64,000 nt of DNA from Arthrobacter crusticola (GTDB lineage Bacteria > Actinomycetota > Actinomycetes > Actinomycetales > Micrococcaceae), in contig NZ_SMTK01000001.1 of the NCBI RefSeq assembly GCF_004357995.1, positions 620,001 to 684,000 of the forward strand, given 5' to 3'. The translations under genes and the position numbers were made by a program. The notes beneath the pieces were generated by a model. That model saw nothing but the letters and a program-made list of their open reading frames with translations, did no database searches and was not told where the DNA came from. Below, piece by piece: positions 1-8,388 of the stretch. Each line of letters opens with the position of its first letter. The stretch's first letter is position 1.

Positions 1-1460
1 CCAACCTGGAGGCGGCGAAGCAGAACTTCGACGGCATCACCTACGCCAAGGGCGCCTCGGTGCTCAAGCAGCTGGTCGCCTACGTCGGCTTCGACGCCTT
101 CACCGAGGCGGCCAGGAAGTACTTCCGGGCGCATGCCTTCGGCAACACCACCCTGGCGGACCTGCTCGGCGCCCTCAGCGAGGCCTCGGGGCAGGACATG
201 ACGGCCTGGGCCCGGCAGTGGCTGCAGACCTCCGGGGTGCCCGCGCTCACCGCGGAGGTATCCGTCGTGGACGGCGTCTACACCGCCGCGGCGATCCAGC
301 AGGACGCGCTCGACCCCATCACCGGGGTGCCCGAGCCCCGCCCCCACTCCCTGCGCGTCGGCTTCTACAGCTACGACGGCGACGGCTCACTGGTCCGCAC
401 CGAGTCGCACGCCGTCGAGGTGACGGGCGCTTCGGCCCCGCTGGACGGGCTCATGGGCCGGACCCAGCCGGACCTGCTGCTGGTCAACGACGAGGACCTC
501 ACCTACGCCAAGCTGCGCTTCGACCCCCGCTCCCTGGCCACGCTGCTGCGGTCGGTGGACCGGATCTCCGACCCGCTGGCCCGCGCCATCTGCCTCTCCG
601 CCCTCTGGTCGAGCACCCGGGATGCCGACCTGGCCGCCGCCGACTACCTCGGCGCCGTCGAACTGGCCGCACCGGCCGAACCGGGCGTCGGGGTGCTGCA
701 GGTGCTGCTGCAGAACGCCGGCACCGCCGTCGAACGCTACACCGCACCCGACGGACGGGCGGCGCTGCGCGAACGCTACGCCCGCTTCCTGGAGCAGGGC
801 CTGCGGGACGCCGCGGAGGGCTCGGACCTGCAGCTGGCGTGGGCGCGGGCCCTCGCCGCGGCCGGGCGGAGCACCGGCTCCGCTGCTGCCGTGCTGCGCG
901 GCCTGCTCGACGGCACCGACAGCGTCCCGGGGCTGGTCCTTGATGACGAACTGCGCTGGATGTTCTTTGCCGCACTGGCCGCGCAGGGCCTTGCGCCCGT
1001 CGACGAGCTGGAGGCCGAGCTGGCCCGCGACAAGACGGCGTCGGGCAAGGCGGCGTTCACGCTGGCCTGCTCGGCCGTGCCGGACGCCGCGGTGAAGGAC
1101 CTCGCCTGGCGCGAGGCGGTGTTCGGGACCCGGCTGTCGAACGAACTGCTCAGTGCCACCATCGAGGGATTCACCCTCGGCGGGCCGGAGCTGACGGCTC
1201 CCTACAACGGACCGTACTTCGAGGCGCTCAGGGAGGTATGGGAGGCCCGGGGCATCGAGATGGCCACCCGCGTGGTGCGCGGCCTCTACCCCGGCCGCCA
1301 GGACCTCCAGGGGCGCCCGGAGGAGCACCCGGTGCTGCTGGCCACGGACGGCTGGCTCTCTGCCAACCCGGACGCCCCGGGTGCGCTCCGGCGCATCCTG
1401 GTGGAGGAGCGCGACCACCTGCTGCGCTCCCTGACCGCCCAGGCCTACGGCACCCGGTAG
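1..1460 (+). CDS. pepN: Aminopeptidase N (M1 family), C-terminal part, 5' end outside window
   Basis: The frame is open from base 3 to a TAG at 1458, so the true start lies upstream. The first visible residues, including FDGITYAKGASVLKQL, match the end of the M1 catalytic domain, just after the HEXXH zinc site (off the window). The rest is the helical ERAP1-like C-terminal domain that closes over the active site. The enzyme would remove N-terminal residues from peptides in the cytoplasm. About 485 residues are visible, roughly the second half of an 850-residue protein. Its last 16 bases overlap the 3' end of the convergent lipoate ligase gene, and no terminator lies between them. The family call is firm. 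Confidence 0.93.
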   Translation, partial: NLEAAKQNFDGITYAKGASVLKQLVAYVGFDAFTEAARKYFRAHAFGNTTLADLLGALSEASGQDMTAWARQWLQTSGVPALTAEVSVVDGVYTAAAIQQDALDPITGVPEPRPHSLRVGFYSYDGDGSLVRTESHAVEVTGASAPLDGLMGRTQPDLLLVNDEDLTYAKLRFDPRSLATLLRSVDRISDPLARAICLSALWSSTRDADLAAADYLGAVELAAPAEPGVGVLQVLLQNAGTAVERYTAPDGRAALRERYARFLEQGLRDAAEGSDLQLAWARALAAAGRSTGSAAAVLRGLLDGTDSVPGLVLDDELRWMFFAALAAQGLAPVDELEAELARDKTASGKAAFTLACSAVPDAAVKDLAWREAVFGTRLSNELLSATIEGFTLGGPELTAPYNGPYFEALREVWEARGIEMATRVVRGLYPGRQDLQGRPEEHPVLLATDGWLSANPDAPGALRRILVEERDHLLRSLTAQAYGTR

Positions 1461-2530
1461 AGCCACTCCTCGGTGCCGAACTTCTCCTCGACAAGTTCGG
1501 CACCGCGCCGCAGCTCGTCCTCGCTCAGGCCGGCGTCGACGGCGCCGAAGCGGCGGCGGAAGGTTTCGATCATCACTGCGATGATCTCCTCGCGGGCCAG
1601 CCCGGTCTGGCGCCGGAGCGGGTCGACGCGCTTCTTGGCGCTCTTGGTGCCCTTGTCGGAAAGCTTTTCCTTGCCGATGCGCAGCACCTCGAGCATCTTG
1701 TCGGCGTCGATGTCGTAGCTCATCGTGACATGGTGCAGCATCCCGCCGTTGGCGAGCCGCTTCTGCGCCGCCCCGCCGATCTTGCCCAGGTCGGTGGCGA
1801 TATCGTTGAGCGGCTGGTACCAGGCCTTAATGCCGAGGGTGGCCAGGGCCTCCATCACCCAGGCGTCGAGGAACGGGTACGAATCAGCGAAGCTCATGCC
1901 GTCGACAAGCGTCTGCGGGATGTACAGCGAATAGGTGATGGCGTTGCCGTGCTCCATGAACATGGCGCCGCCGCCGCTGATCCTGCGCACCACGCTCACC
2001 CCGTGGCGCGCGACGCCGTCGGGGTCAACCTCGTTGCGCACCGACTGGAAGCTGCCGATCACGACCGAGGGCGACTCCCACTCCCAGAACCGCAGGGTGG
2101 GGTTGCGGCGCCCGTCCCCGACGTCGCGGGTGAGCACTTCGTCCATGGCGACGTGCATGGCGGTGCTCAGCGGCGTCGGTGGGACGATCTCCCACGTGTG
2201 GTCGGCAATGCCCGTGGAGCGTCCCAGAGCGCGGCGCACGGCGGTGGCCACGGCCTCCGGGGAGAACCCGAAGAGCCGGGCCGAGGGGTCGAGCCCGGCC
2301 CGGACGGCCTCCGCCAGTTCGGACGGGGGCGTGTCGACCGGCAGGCCCTCGAGGGCGGCGTTGATGTCGTCGAGGGCCTCGTCCGGCTCGAGGAAGAAGT
2401 CGCCGTTCACCGACACCTGGGCCAGGCGCCCGTCCACCACCGCGAGGTCGACGGCGGTCAGCTTGCCCCCCGGCGTCTTGTACTCGCCGTGTCGGCGGCC
2501 TCCGCCGGTCGTGTCCTGACCCTGTCCCAT
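1445..2530 (-). CDS. lplA: Lipoate-protein ligase with N-terminal accessory domain
   Basis: The 361-residue cytoplasmic enzyme would activate lipoate with ATP and attach it to lipoyl domains of 2-oxoacid dehydrogenases and GcvH. Residues about 115-330 form the ligase fold, with RRISGGGAMF (182-191) and the catalytic-lysine region KIGGAAQKR (250-258). Residues about 14-100 (HGEYKTPGGKL, then GDFFLEPDEALDDI) resemble the accessory domain that in Escherichia coli LplA is C-terminal and in some archaea is a separate protein, LplB. The domain order is therefore reversed. ATG at 2530 follows GGAGGAA. It converges on pepN and overlaps it by 16 bp. The family is certain; substrate choice (lipoate or octanoate) is inferred. 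Confidence 0.88.
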   Translation of the reverse strand: MGQGQDTTGGGRRHGEYKTPGGKLTAVDLAVVDGRLAQVSVNGDFFLEPDEALDDINAALEGLPVDTPPSELAEAVRAGLDPSARLFGFSPEAVATAVRRALGRSTGIADHTWEIVPPTPLSTAMHVAMDEVLTRDVGDGRRNPTLRFWEWESPSVVIGSFQSVRNEVDPDGVARHGVSVVRRISGGGAMFMEHGNAITYSLYIPQTLVDGMSFADSYPFLDAWVMEALATLGIKAWYQPLNDIATDLGKIGGAAQKRLANGGMLHHVTMSYDIDADKMLEVLRIGKEKLSDKGTKSAKKRVDPLRRQTGLAREEIIAVMIETFRRRFGAVDAGLSEDELRRGAELVEEKFGTEEWLYRVP

Positions 2531-2561
2531 CGCGGGTTCCTCCTGCTTGGTTGGCTTAACG

Positions 2562-2599
2562 CAGTGAAGCCACGGCGTCGTGCGCGCGTGGCTTCACTG
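2562..2599 (-). terminator. Hairpin terminator downstream of rpmE2
   Basis: A perfect 13-bp inverted repeat (CAGTGAAGCCACG at 2562-2574, complement at 2587-2599) with a 12-base loop lies between the L31 stop and the lplA start. It has no strong T tract, so it may terminate weakly or act as a 3' stabiliser and let some transcript pass into lplA. Confidence 0.6.
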
Positions 2600-2629
2600 T
2601 CGAAACTGAGGTGCTGAGAAGAGCCGGAA

Positions 2630-2884
2630 CTACTTCTTGCCGAAGCCCTTGAAGCGGGCGTTGAAGCGCTCCACGCGGCCGGCGGAGTCCATGATCCGCT
2701 GCTTGCCGGTGTAGAACGGGTGGGACTCCGAGGAGATTTCCACCTCGATCAGCGGGTAGGTGTTTCCGTCTTCCCATTCGATGGTCTTCTTGGACGTGGC
2801 CGTCGACTTCGTCAGGAACGACTTATCGGAGGCGAGGTCGCGGAAAACGACGGCGTGGTACTGGGGGTGGATATCAGACTTCAC
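2630..2884 (-). CDS. rpmE2: 50S ribosomal protein L31 type B (zinc-independent)
   Basis: The 84-residue protein ([10 protein letters not shown]..., with the initiator GTG read as Met) matches type B L31, including HPQYH, FRDLASD and [13 protein letters not shown]. It has no cysteine, so it is the paralogue lacking the zinc ribbon of type A L31. In many actinobacteria such paralogues are derepressed by Zur when zinc is short. It sits at the large-subunit central protuberance and bridges to the small subunit. The start is GTG at 2884 behind AGAAGG. A hairpin leader lies upstream (2903-2922) and a hairpin follows the gene. I see no clear Zur palindrome upstream. Confidence 0.95.
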   Translation of the reverse strand: MKSDIHPQYHAVVFRDLASDKSFLTKSTATSKKTIEWEDGNTYPLIEVEISSESHPFYTGKQRIMDSAGRVERFNARFKGFGKK

Positions 2885-2970
2885 AGGAATACCTTCTCTG
2901 GTTGCCTGGATTTTGCCAGGCACTGGGATTGAAAGCGGAAACGGTCCATCGGGACCAGCTAGTAATCCTA
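2885..2970 (-). promoter_or_regulatory. Putative rpmE2 5' leader with stem-loop and -10 element
   Basis: On the minus strand a -10-like TAGGAT (2965-2970) is followed by an untranslated stretch with a perfect 7-bp stem, TGCCTGG/CCAGGCA (2903-2922, six-base A/T-rich loop), then the ribosome binding site. Autogenous L31 leaders have been described in Actinobacteria, so this may be one. I have not matched it to a covariance model. Confidence 0.4.
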
Positions 2971-3927
2971 GCGCAAACCGCCCAGCTGCGCTAAAGCGGG
3001 GGGCGTAACGACCTGGGGGGTGCCCCATTTGGAGAATCCGACCTCCACCGAGGTGAGGATCTCGTGTTCGAAGCCGCTGACGCTCAGGTGCGCCGGGCGC
3101 ATCAGTTCGTCGAGTTCTATGTCCAGGGTGGCCATCTTGACGCCCTGCAGTTCGGGCCCGGACACGGCCGAAAGCCGGGTGTAGAGCATGCCGTCCCTTT
3201 CGCTGCGCGGCGTCACCAGGAACTCTCCGGAGTCCGCCAGCAGGGCGCCGACGGCTGCGGGGTCGGCGGTGGCCGAGGCCGCCTCCACCAGGACCGCGGC
3301 GAAGCGCTCCTCCGGCCCGCCCTCGGGGTCGGCCGGTGTTCCGCCCTTCGGGGTGAGCAGGTACCCCTCGCCGCCGCTGACGATGACCTCCACCCCATGC
3401 TCCTCGTTGCGCAGGTGCAGGCCGAACTCGGGCGCCGTGCTCAGTGCCGCGGTGTGTTCTCCGGCGGGAAGGCCGGTGGCACGGGTCGACAGGCTCTGCA
3501 GTGCACCGGTGCCGGCCCGCATCGAGGCTTCGACGCAGGCACCCGCCTCCGCGGCGGGCAGCCGTTCCGGGAGCGTGCCGGTCAGCATGCTGCCGCAGGC
3601 CTTCACCACCTCGGCCGGCAGGGACTGCTGGCTCTGGGTCAGGGAAAGCTCGGGGGCCTTGGTCGGCACCGGCGTCGGCGGGGGTGCCGGAGCCGACGAC
3701 GGTGCGGCTGCGGACGTCGCCGGCACCGGCGACGGCGACGGCACCACCGGAGCGGTGGCCAGCGGGCCGGCGGCGGGAGCGGTCGGGGGCTGGGATTCCG
3801 CGGCGTCGATCTGTTCGGCGAGCCGGCCGCATCCGCTCAGCGCAACGGCCGCGCCGAGGAGGAGCGCTGCGGCCACGGGGACGGTCCGTGCGCCGGGAGC
3901 CTTGATGCGGGCCGGTGGAGCGGTCAC
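2968..3927 (-). CDS. Putative secreted lipoprotein of unknown function
   Basis: The 319-residue product has a basic N terminus, a hydrophobic segment (about 15-31) and a lipobox ending LSGC at Cys33, so it should be lipid-anchored outside the membrane. A Pro/Ala/Ser/Thr-rich linker (about 43-90) precedes a globular region of about 220 residues with two further cysteines (near 110 and 125) that might form a disulfide. I recognise no catalytic motif. The start is taken as GTG 3927, which puts the signal peptide at the N terminus. GGGAG overlaps too closely to be an ideal ribosome binding site, so the start could differ by a few codons. Its function is unknown. Confidence 0.72.
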   Translation of the reverse strand: MTAPPARIKAPGARTVPVAAALLLGAAVALSGCGRLAEQIDAAESQPPTAPAAGPLATAPVVPSPSPVPATSAAAPSSAPAPPPTPVPTKAPELSLTQSQQSLPAEVVKACGSMLTGTLPERLPAAEAGACVEASMRAGTGALQSLSTRATGLPAGEHTAALSTAPEFGLHLRNEEHGVEVIVSGGEGYLLTPKGGTPADPEGGPEERFAAVLVEAASATADPAAVGALLADSGEFLVTPRSERDGMLYTRLSAVSGPELQGVKMATLDIELDELMRPAHLSVSGFEHEILTSVEVGFSKWGTPQVVTPPALAQLGGLR

Positions 3928-3988
3928 CCTCCCAGTGTTCCATCGCGTACCGGTGCCCGCTACTGCCGTTTTCCGGCGCCTCCCTCCG

Positions 3989-4801
3989 CTAGGGGTTGCG
4001 GTAGCGGCACTCCCAGAAGGCGACGGCGGCCGCCGCCGCCACGTTGAGCGAATCGACCCCGGCATGCATGGGGATCTGAAGCGACAGGTCGGCCTCGGCG
4101 AGGGCACCGGCGGAGAGGCCCTCGCCTTCGGTGCCAAGCACCAGCGCCAGCCGCTCGTGACCCGCCGTTCCAACGTCCTGGACGGGCACCGAGTCCGGCC
4201 CCAGCGCCAGCGCCCCCACGGTGAACCCCGCCTTCCGGAGGGCCGCCAGCTGCCCGGGCCAGTCCGTAAGGCGGACCCAGGGCACCTGGAAGACGCTGCC
4301 CATGCTCACGCGGATCGCCCGGCGGTAGAGCGGGTCGGCGCACCGGGGGCTGATAAGGACCGCGTCGATGCCCAGCGCCGCGGCGGAGCGGAACAGCGCC
4401 CCCAGGTTGGTGTGGTCGACCATGTCCTCGAGCACCGCGACCCTGCGGGCGCCGGCGAGGACCTCGTCGAGGGTCTTCGGGGCCGGGCGGTTCATGGCGG
4501 CCAGGGCGCCCCGGTGGAGGTGGAAGCCGGTGATCTCCTCGAGCGTGGCCTCGTCGCCGATGAACGCCGGAACCTCCGGGAACCGGTTCAGGACATCCGA
4601 AAGGCCCGGCAGCCACTTTTCGGCGAGGAAGAAGGACCGGGGTGAATGTCCGGCATCGATGGCGCGCCGCAGCACCTTGGAACTCTCGGCGATATAGAGG
4701 CCATTGGCCGGTTCGAGGCGGCGGCGGAGCTGGGTGTCGGTGAGGTTGCGGTAGTCCGAGGTGCGCGGGTCCCCCGGGCCCTCAAGGTGGATCAGGCCCA
4801 C
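3989..4801 (-). CDS. TrmH/SpoU-family RNA 2'-O-methyltransferase
   Basis: This 270-residue SPOUT-fold enzyme transfers a methyl group from SAM to a ribose 2'-hydroxyl of rRNA or tRNA. The three SpoU motifs are clear: NLGALFRSA (132-140), LGTEGEGLS (222-230) and IPMHAGVDSLNVA (243-255), which form the knot and cofactor pocket. The N-terminal 110 residues resemble the substrate-binding domain of the YsgA/TsnR-like group. The target nucleotide cannot be told from sequence. Downstream in the same direction, 61 bp away, is the lipoprotein gene; upstream is the ABC ATPase, 48 bp away. Confidence 0.88.
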   Translation of the reverse strand: MGLIHLEGPGDPRTSDYRNLTDTQLRRRLEPANGLYIAESSKVLRRAIDAGHSPRSFFLAEKWLPGLSDVLNRFPEVPAFIGDEATLEEITGFHLHRGALAAMNRPAPKTLDEVLAGARRVAVLEDMVDHTNLGALFRSAAALGIDAVLISPRCADPLYRRAIRVSMGSVFQVPWVRLTDWPGQLAALRKAGFTVGALALGPDSVPVQDVGTAGHERLALVLGTEGEGLSAGALAEADLSLQIPMHAGVDSLNVAAAAAVAFWECRYRNP

Positions 4802-4849
4802 GCGCCCGCTCCCGGCGGAGCCGTGCGGTGCTGCGCCCCGGCCTCCCGC

Positions 4850-5638
4850 CTACGCGGAGCGGGCGACAGCACTGTAGCGGCCGTCAGCGCGGCTGACCTT
4901 CAGCGGCAGGCCGAACGCCTCGGACAGGTGTTCCTCGGTGAGGACGTCCCCAAGCGGTCCGGCGGCGACGATTCCGCCGTCGCGCATCAGCATCGCGTGG
5001 GTGAACCCGGGAGGAACCTCCTCCAAGTGGTGGGTGACCAGGACGGTGGCGGGGGCCTCCTCATCCTGGGCGAGTTCGGTCAGCCGGCGGATGAGGTCCT
5101 CACGTCCGGCCAGATCGAGGCCGGCGGCCGGCTCGTCGAGCAGCAGCAGTTCGGGATCGGTCATCAGCGCCCGCGCGATCTGCACCCGCTTCCGTTCGCC
5201 CTCGCTGAGTGAGGCGAAGGGTCGGTTCAGGAAGGTCGACATGCCCCAGGTGTGGAGCAGCCGGAAGGCGCGGCGCTCGTCGAGCTTCTCGTACTGCTCG
5301 CGCCAGCGGCCCGTGACACCGTAGGAGGCGGTGACGACGACGTTGAGGACCGTTTCGTGCTCGGGGATCTGCGAGGCCAGGGCCGCCGAGGCGAGTCCGA
5401 TCCGGGGGCGCAGGTCGAAAACGTCGACGGCGCCCATCACTTCGTCGAGGATCCCTGCCACGCCTGTGGTGGGGTGCAGGCGCGCTCCGGCGATCTGGAG
5501 GAGTGTCGTTTTCCCGGCTCCGTTGGGGCCCATGATGACCCAGCGTTCGCCCTCCTTGACCTGCCAGTCGACGCTGTTCAGCAGCGTTTTTCCACTCCGA
5601 ACGAGGCTCACCCCGGCCAATTCAAGAACGTCACTCAT
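4850..5638 (-). CDS. ABC-type ATP-binding protein without partner permease
   Basis: This 262-residue single nucleotide-binding domain has Walker A GPNGAGKTT (37-45), signature LSEGE (144-148), Walker B LLLLDEP (164-170) and the switch histidine in VTHH (203). No transmembrane gene adjoins, and the protein resembles the YlmA-like soluble ATPases often found alone. It may act with a distant permease or in a non-transport role. ATG 5638 has no Shine-Dalgarno; a TAGTGT hexamer ends eight bases upstream, suggesting a leaderless mRNA. An upstream in-frame start at 5731 would add low-complexity sequence and is unlikely. Its function is unassigned. Confidence 0.8.
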   Translation of the reverse strand: MSDVLELAGVSLVRSGKTLLNSVDWQVKEGERWVIMGPNGAGKTTLLQIAGARLHPTTGVAGILDEVMGAVDVFDLRPRIGLASAALASQIPEHETVLNVVVTASYGVTGRWREQYEKLDERRAFRLLHTWGMSTFLNRPFASLSEGERKRVQIARALMTDPELLLLDEPAAGLDLAGREDLIRRLTELAQDEEAPATVLVTHHLEEVPPGFTHAMLMRDGGIVAAGPLGDVLTEEHLSEAFGLPLKVSRADGRYSAVARSA

Positions 5639-5753
5639 AGCACTAGACACTAGGCTAAGACCGGGCTCGTTGGCGAAATCAGCACCGCCGTCCGGCCCCG
5701 CCCGTGGCACCCGTCCCGGCCCACCGGGCACCCCTGCATCCCCTGGAGGTTTA

Positions 5754-6656
5754 ATGACCGCGCCGTTCCGAGTCGTCAGCTACGGTCTGGACGAGTCCGA
5801 CGCAGGCTTCCGGGTCGTCGAGGACGCCGTCCGTGCCGCCGGCGCGGGCATCCTGGCGGCTGGCGACGGCGGTGACTCCCGGTACCGGGTGCGGACGCTC
5901 ACGGTGACGTACCCCGGTCCGGCAGCGGACCTGCGCGCTGCCCTGCCGGGAGCGGGCGATTCCGCCGCCGGAACGCCGGTGCGGTCCGTCGGGACCGCGG
6001 TGGTCCCCGCTGCGGTTTGCGGCCCGGGGCCCAAGCTGCTGGTGCTCGATGTCGACTCGACGCTGATCAAGCAGGAGGTCATCGAACTGCTGGCCGCTTA
6101 TGCGGGCCGCGAGGCGGAGGTCGCCGCGGTCACGGAGGCCGCGATGCGCGGTGAACTGGACTTCGCCCGGAGCCTTCATGCCCGCGTCGCCGTACTGGCG
6201 GGACTCCCCGAGGCGGTGCTGGACAAGGTCGGTGCCCAGATCGAGCTGAGCGAGGGTGCCGAGGTGATGGTGGAGGCGTTCCTCGGGGCAGGCCACCTTG
6301 TGGCGGTGGTCTCCGGCGGGTTCAGCCAGATCCTCGACCCGTTGGCCGCGCGACTGCGACTGACCCACGCCAAAGCGAACCTGCTGGAGATCCGCGACGG
6401 CCTCCTCACTGGTCGGGTGTCGGGCCCGGTCATCGACCGGGCGGAGAAGGAGCGCTCCCTGCGGCGGTGGGCGCAGGACGCCGGCATTCCGCTTGAGCGG
6501 ACCATCGCGGTGGGCGACGGCGCGAACGACCTCGACATGCTCGGTGCCGCCGGGCTCGGGGTAGCGTTCAACGCGAAGCCCGCCGTGCGGGCCGCTGCGG
6601 ACGCCGCCATCGACCTGCCCTACCTCGATATCGTGCGGCACTTCGCAGGGATCTGA
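5754..6656 (+). CDS. serB: Phosphoserine phosphatase
   Basis: The 300-residue HAD enzyme performs the last step of serine synthesis, phosphoserine to serine. Motif I DVDST (99-103) holds the nucleophile Asp99 and the general acid Asp101. Motif II SGGF lies near 184 and motif III with GDGANDLDML near 249-258. The first 90 residues are a divergent, probably ACT-like regulatory region, as in mycobacterial SerB. ATG 5754 follows CTGGAGGT at good spacing. The gene is divergent from the ABC ATPase, and the two share a 115-bp upstream region. Confidence 0.93.
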   Translation: MTAPFRVVSYGLDESDAGFRVVEDAVRAAGAGILAAGDGGDSRYRVRTLTVTYPGPAADLRAALPGAGDSAAGTPVRSVGTAVVPAAVCGPGPKLLVLDVDSTLIKQEVIELLAAYAGREAEVAAVTEAAMRGELDFARSLHARVAVLAGLPEAVLDKVGAQIELSEGAEVMVEAFLGAGHLVAVVSGGFSQILDPLAARLRLTHAKANLLEIRDGLLTGRVSGPVIDRAEKERSLRRWAQDAGIPLERTIAVGDGANDLDMLGAAGLGVAFNAKPAVRAAADAAIDLPYLDIVRHFAGI

Positions 6657-6754
6657 AGCCCGGACCGGCACCGTTCCGGGGATGCGCGCGGCGGCGCGCA
6701 AATGGTCCTGGCGGCGCGGCGACAGTGTCGGTGCCGGTCACTACACTGGGACGC

Positions 6755-8263
6755 ATGACCGGCCACGAACCGGCCCAGCCCCGGGCCGCTGCGGATCCCC
6801 TCGACGGCACGCGCGTGGACGCAGCCGCCCCCTCCCCGCTGGTCGGGGAGGATGTTGCTTCGCCGCCCGCGGACGGCGATGCCATCGACACCTCGCTTCG
6901 CACCCCGGCGGAGCGGTCCCGCACCTTCGCCGGGATCCTGGTCAACACCGCCCTCGCCAACATCACCACCAGCTACCTGTGGTTCGCGCTGACGTTCTGG
7001 GTGTACCTGGAGACCCGCAACGTGATCGCCACCGGTGTGGTGGGTGGGGTGTACATGCTGCTCATCGCCCTCTCCAGCATCAGCTTCGGCACCTACGTGG
7101 ACCGCTACCGCAAGCTTTCCGTCATGCGCTTCGCCGCCGGCTTCACCCTCGGGATGTTCGTGCTGTCAGGGGTGATGTTCGCACTGACGCCCACGCCCGC
7201 GCTGCTTGACCTGACCAGGCCCTGGTTCTGGATCTTCACCCTGATCATCCTGATCGGTGCGGTGGTGGAAAACCTGCGCAACATTGCCCTCTCCACGACG
7301 GTCACCATCCTCATCGAGCCGGACCGGCGGGCCAATGCCAACGGACTGGTGGGCATGGTGCAGGGCCTGATGTTCATCGTCACCTCGGTGCTGTCCGGGC
7401 TGTCGGTGGGGCTGCTGGGCATGGGCTGGACGATCGTCGTCGCCCTGGTGCTCACCGCGCTGGCCTTCGCGCACCTGCTGACGCTGCGCATGCCCGAGGA
7501 GGTGCGTGCTGCGGCCACCGACGCGCACGGCGGCTTCGACTTCCGCGGCTCCCTGGCCGCCGTGCTCGCCGTCGCGGGCCTGTTCGCGCTGATTCTGTTC
7601 TCCACCTTCAACAACTTCGTCGGCGGCGTCTATCTGGCGCTGATGGATCCCTACGGCCTTGAGCTTTTCCCCGTGGAGCTGTGGGGCACCTGGTTCGCGG
7701 TCGGTGCCACCGGGTTCATCGTGGGCGGCGCGCTGATCGGCAAGTTCGGGCTGGGAGCCAACCCGCTGCGCACCATGCTCCTCGCGGTGATCCTGATGGG
7801 GGTCCTCGGCGCGGTGTTCACCCTGCGGGAATGGGCGTGGCTGTACGTCGCGGGCATCTGGGCGTATCTGGTCCTCGTGCCCTTCGTCGAGGCGGCCGAA
7901 CAGACGGTCATCCAGCAGGTGGTGCCCCTGCAGCGCCAGGGGCGGGTGTTCGGATTCGCCATGGCGTTCGAGTCCGCGGCCGCGCCGGTCACCGCGTTCC
8001 TCATCGCACCAATCGCCCAGTTCTGGATCATCCCGTACGCGCGGTCCGAGGAGGGCGCCGCCCAGTTGGCCCCGCTGCTGGGTGAGGGCACCTCCCGCGG
8101 CATCGCCCTGGTGTTCCTCATCGCCGGAATCATTCTGATCCTCGCCGCGCTGGCGGCCTTCCTGACCCCGGTCTACCGCCGGATTTCGGCCTCCTATGCG
8201 CAGACTGCCGCGGAGGCGGAGGCGAAGGCGGCCGCGGACAACACCTCCCCGGCCTCCCGGTAA
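6755..8263 (+). CDS. MFS transporter
   Basis: The 502-residue membrane protein has about 12 predicted hydrophobic segments after a 55-residue polar N-terminal tail. FGTYVDRYRKLSVM fits the MFS loop 2-3 motif and DRRANANG resembles the region found in MFS exporters of the H+/drug antiporter type. The C terminus is Ala/Glu-rich and probably cytoplasmic. The substrate is not evident. ATG 6755 lies seven bases after TACACT, the pattern of a leaderless transcript; an in-frame ATG 30 bp upstream would overlap that promoter. It converges on the SDR gene across a hairpin. Confidence 0.85.
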   Translation: MTGHEPAQPRAAADPLDGTRVDAAAPSPLVGEDVASPPADGDAIDTSLRTPAERSRTFAGILVNTALANITTSYLWFALTFWVYLETRNVIATGVVGGVYMLLIALSSISFGTYVDRYRKLSVMRFAAGFTLGMFVLSGVMFALTPTPALLDLTRPWFWIFTLIILIGAVVENLRNIALSTTVTILIEPDRRANANGLVGMVQGLMFIVTSVLSGLSVGLLGMGWTIVVALVLTALAFAHLLTLRMPEEVRAAATDAHGGFDFRGSLAAVLAVAGLFALILFSTFNNFVGGVYLALMDPYGLELFPVELWGTWFAVGATGFIVGGALIGKFGLGANPLRTMLLAVILMGVLGAVFTLREWAWLYVAGIWAYLVLVPFVEAAEQTVIQQVVPLQRQGRVFGFAMAFESAAAPVTAFLIAPIAQFWIIPYARSEEGAAQLAPLLGEGTSRGIALVFLIAGIILILAALAAFLTPVYRRISASYAQTAAEAEAKAAADNTSPASR

Positions 8264-8330
8264 GCGGGGAGCCACGCTTGTTGAATGTCCCCCATCCGGT
8301 GAGGGTGGCCAATAGCGCGGTCGACGGAAA

Positions 8331-8360
8331 GGCCCGCTGCCGGTGATCCGACAGCGGGCC
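8331..8360 (-). terminator. Terminator between MFS gene and SDR gene
   Basis: The 9-bp perfect stem GGCCCGCTG (8331-8339) / CAGCGGGCC (8352-8360) is followed on the minus strand by TTT, so it fits termination of the SDR transcript. It may also stop the convergent MFS transcript. Confidence 0.7.
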
Positions 8361-8388
8361 TGGGGCAGCTTTGGAGACGATTGTGCGG

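Noticed and set aside
1238..2617. Long open frames antisense to lplA, pepN and many other genes
   Set aside because: High GC creates long stop-free shadows in other frames. They have Arg/Pro/Gly-rich or repetitive composition and no family motifs, while the opposite strand carries a recognisable gene.
2630..3943. A 437-residue frame fusing L31 to upstream sequence
   Set aside because: Only the last 84 residues match L31, and a GTG with a proper ribosome binding site starts them. The rest is a shadow of the lipoprotein gene.
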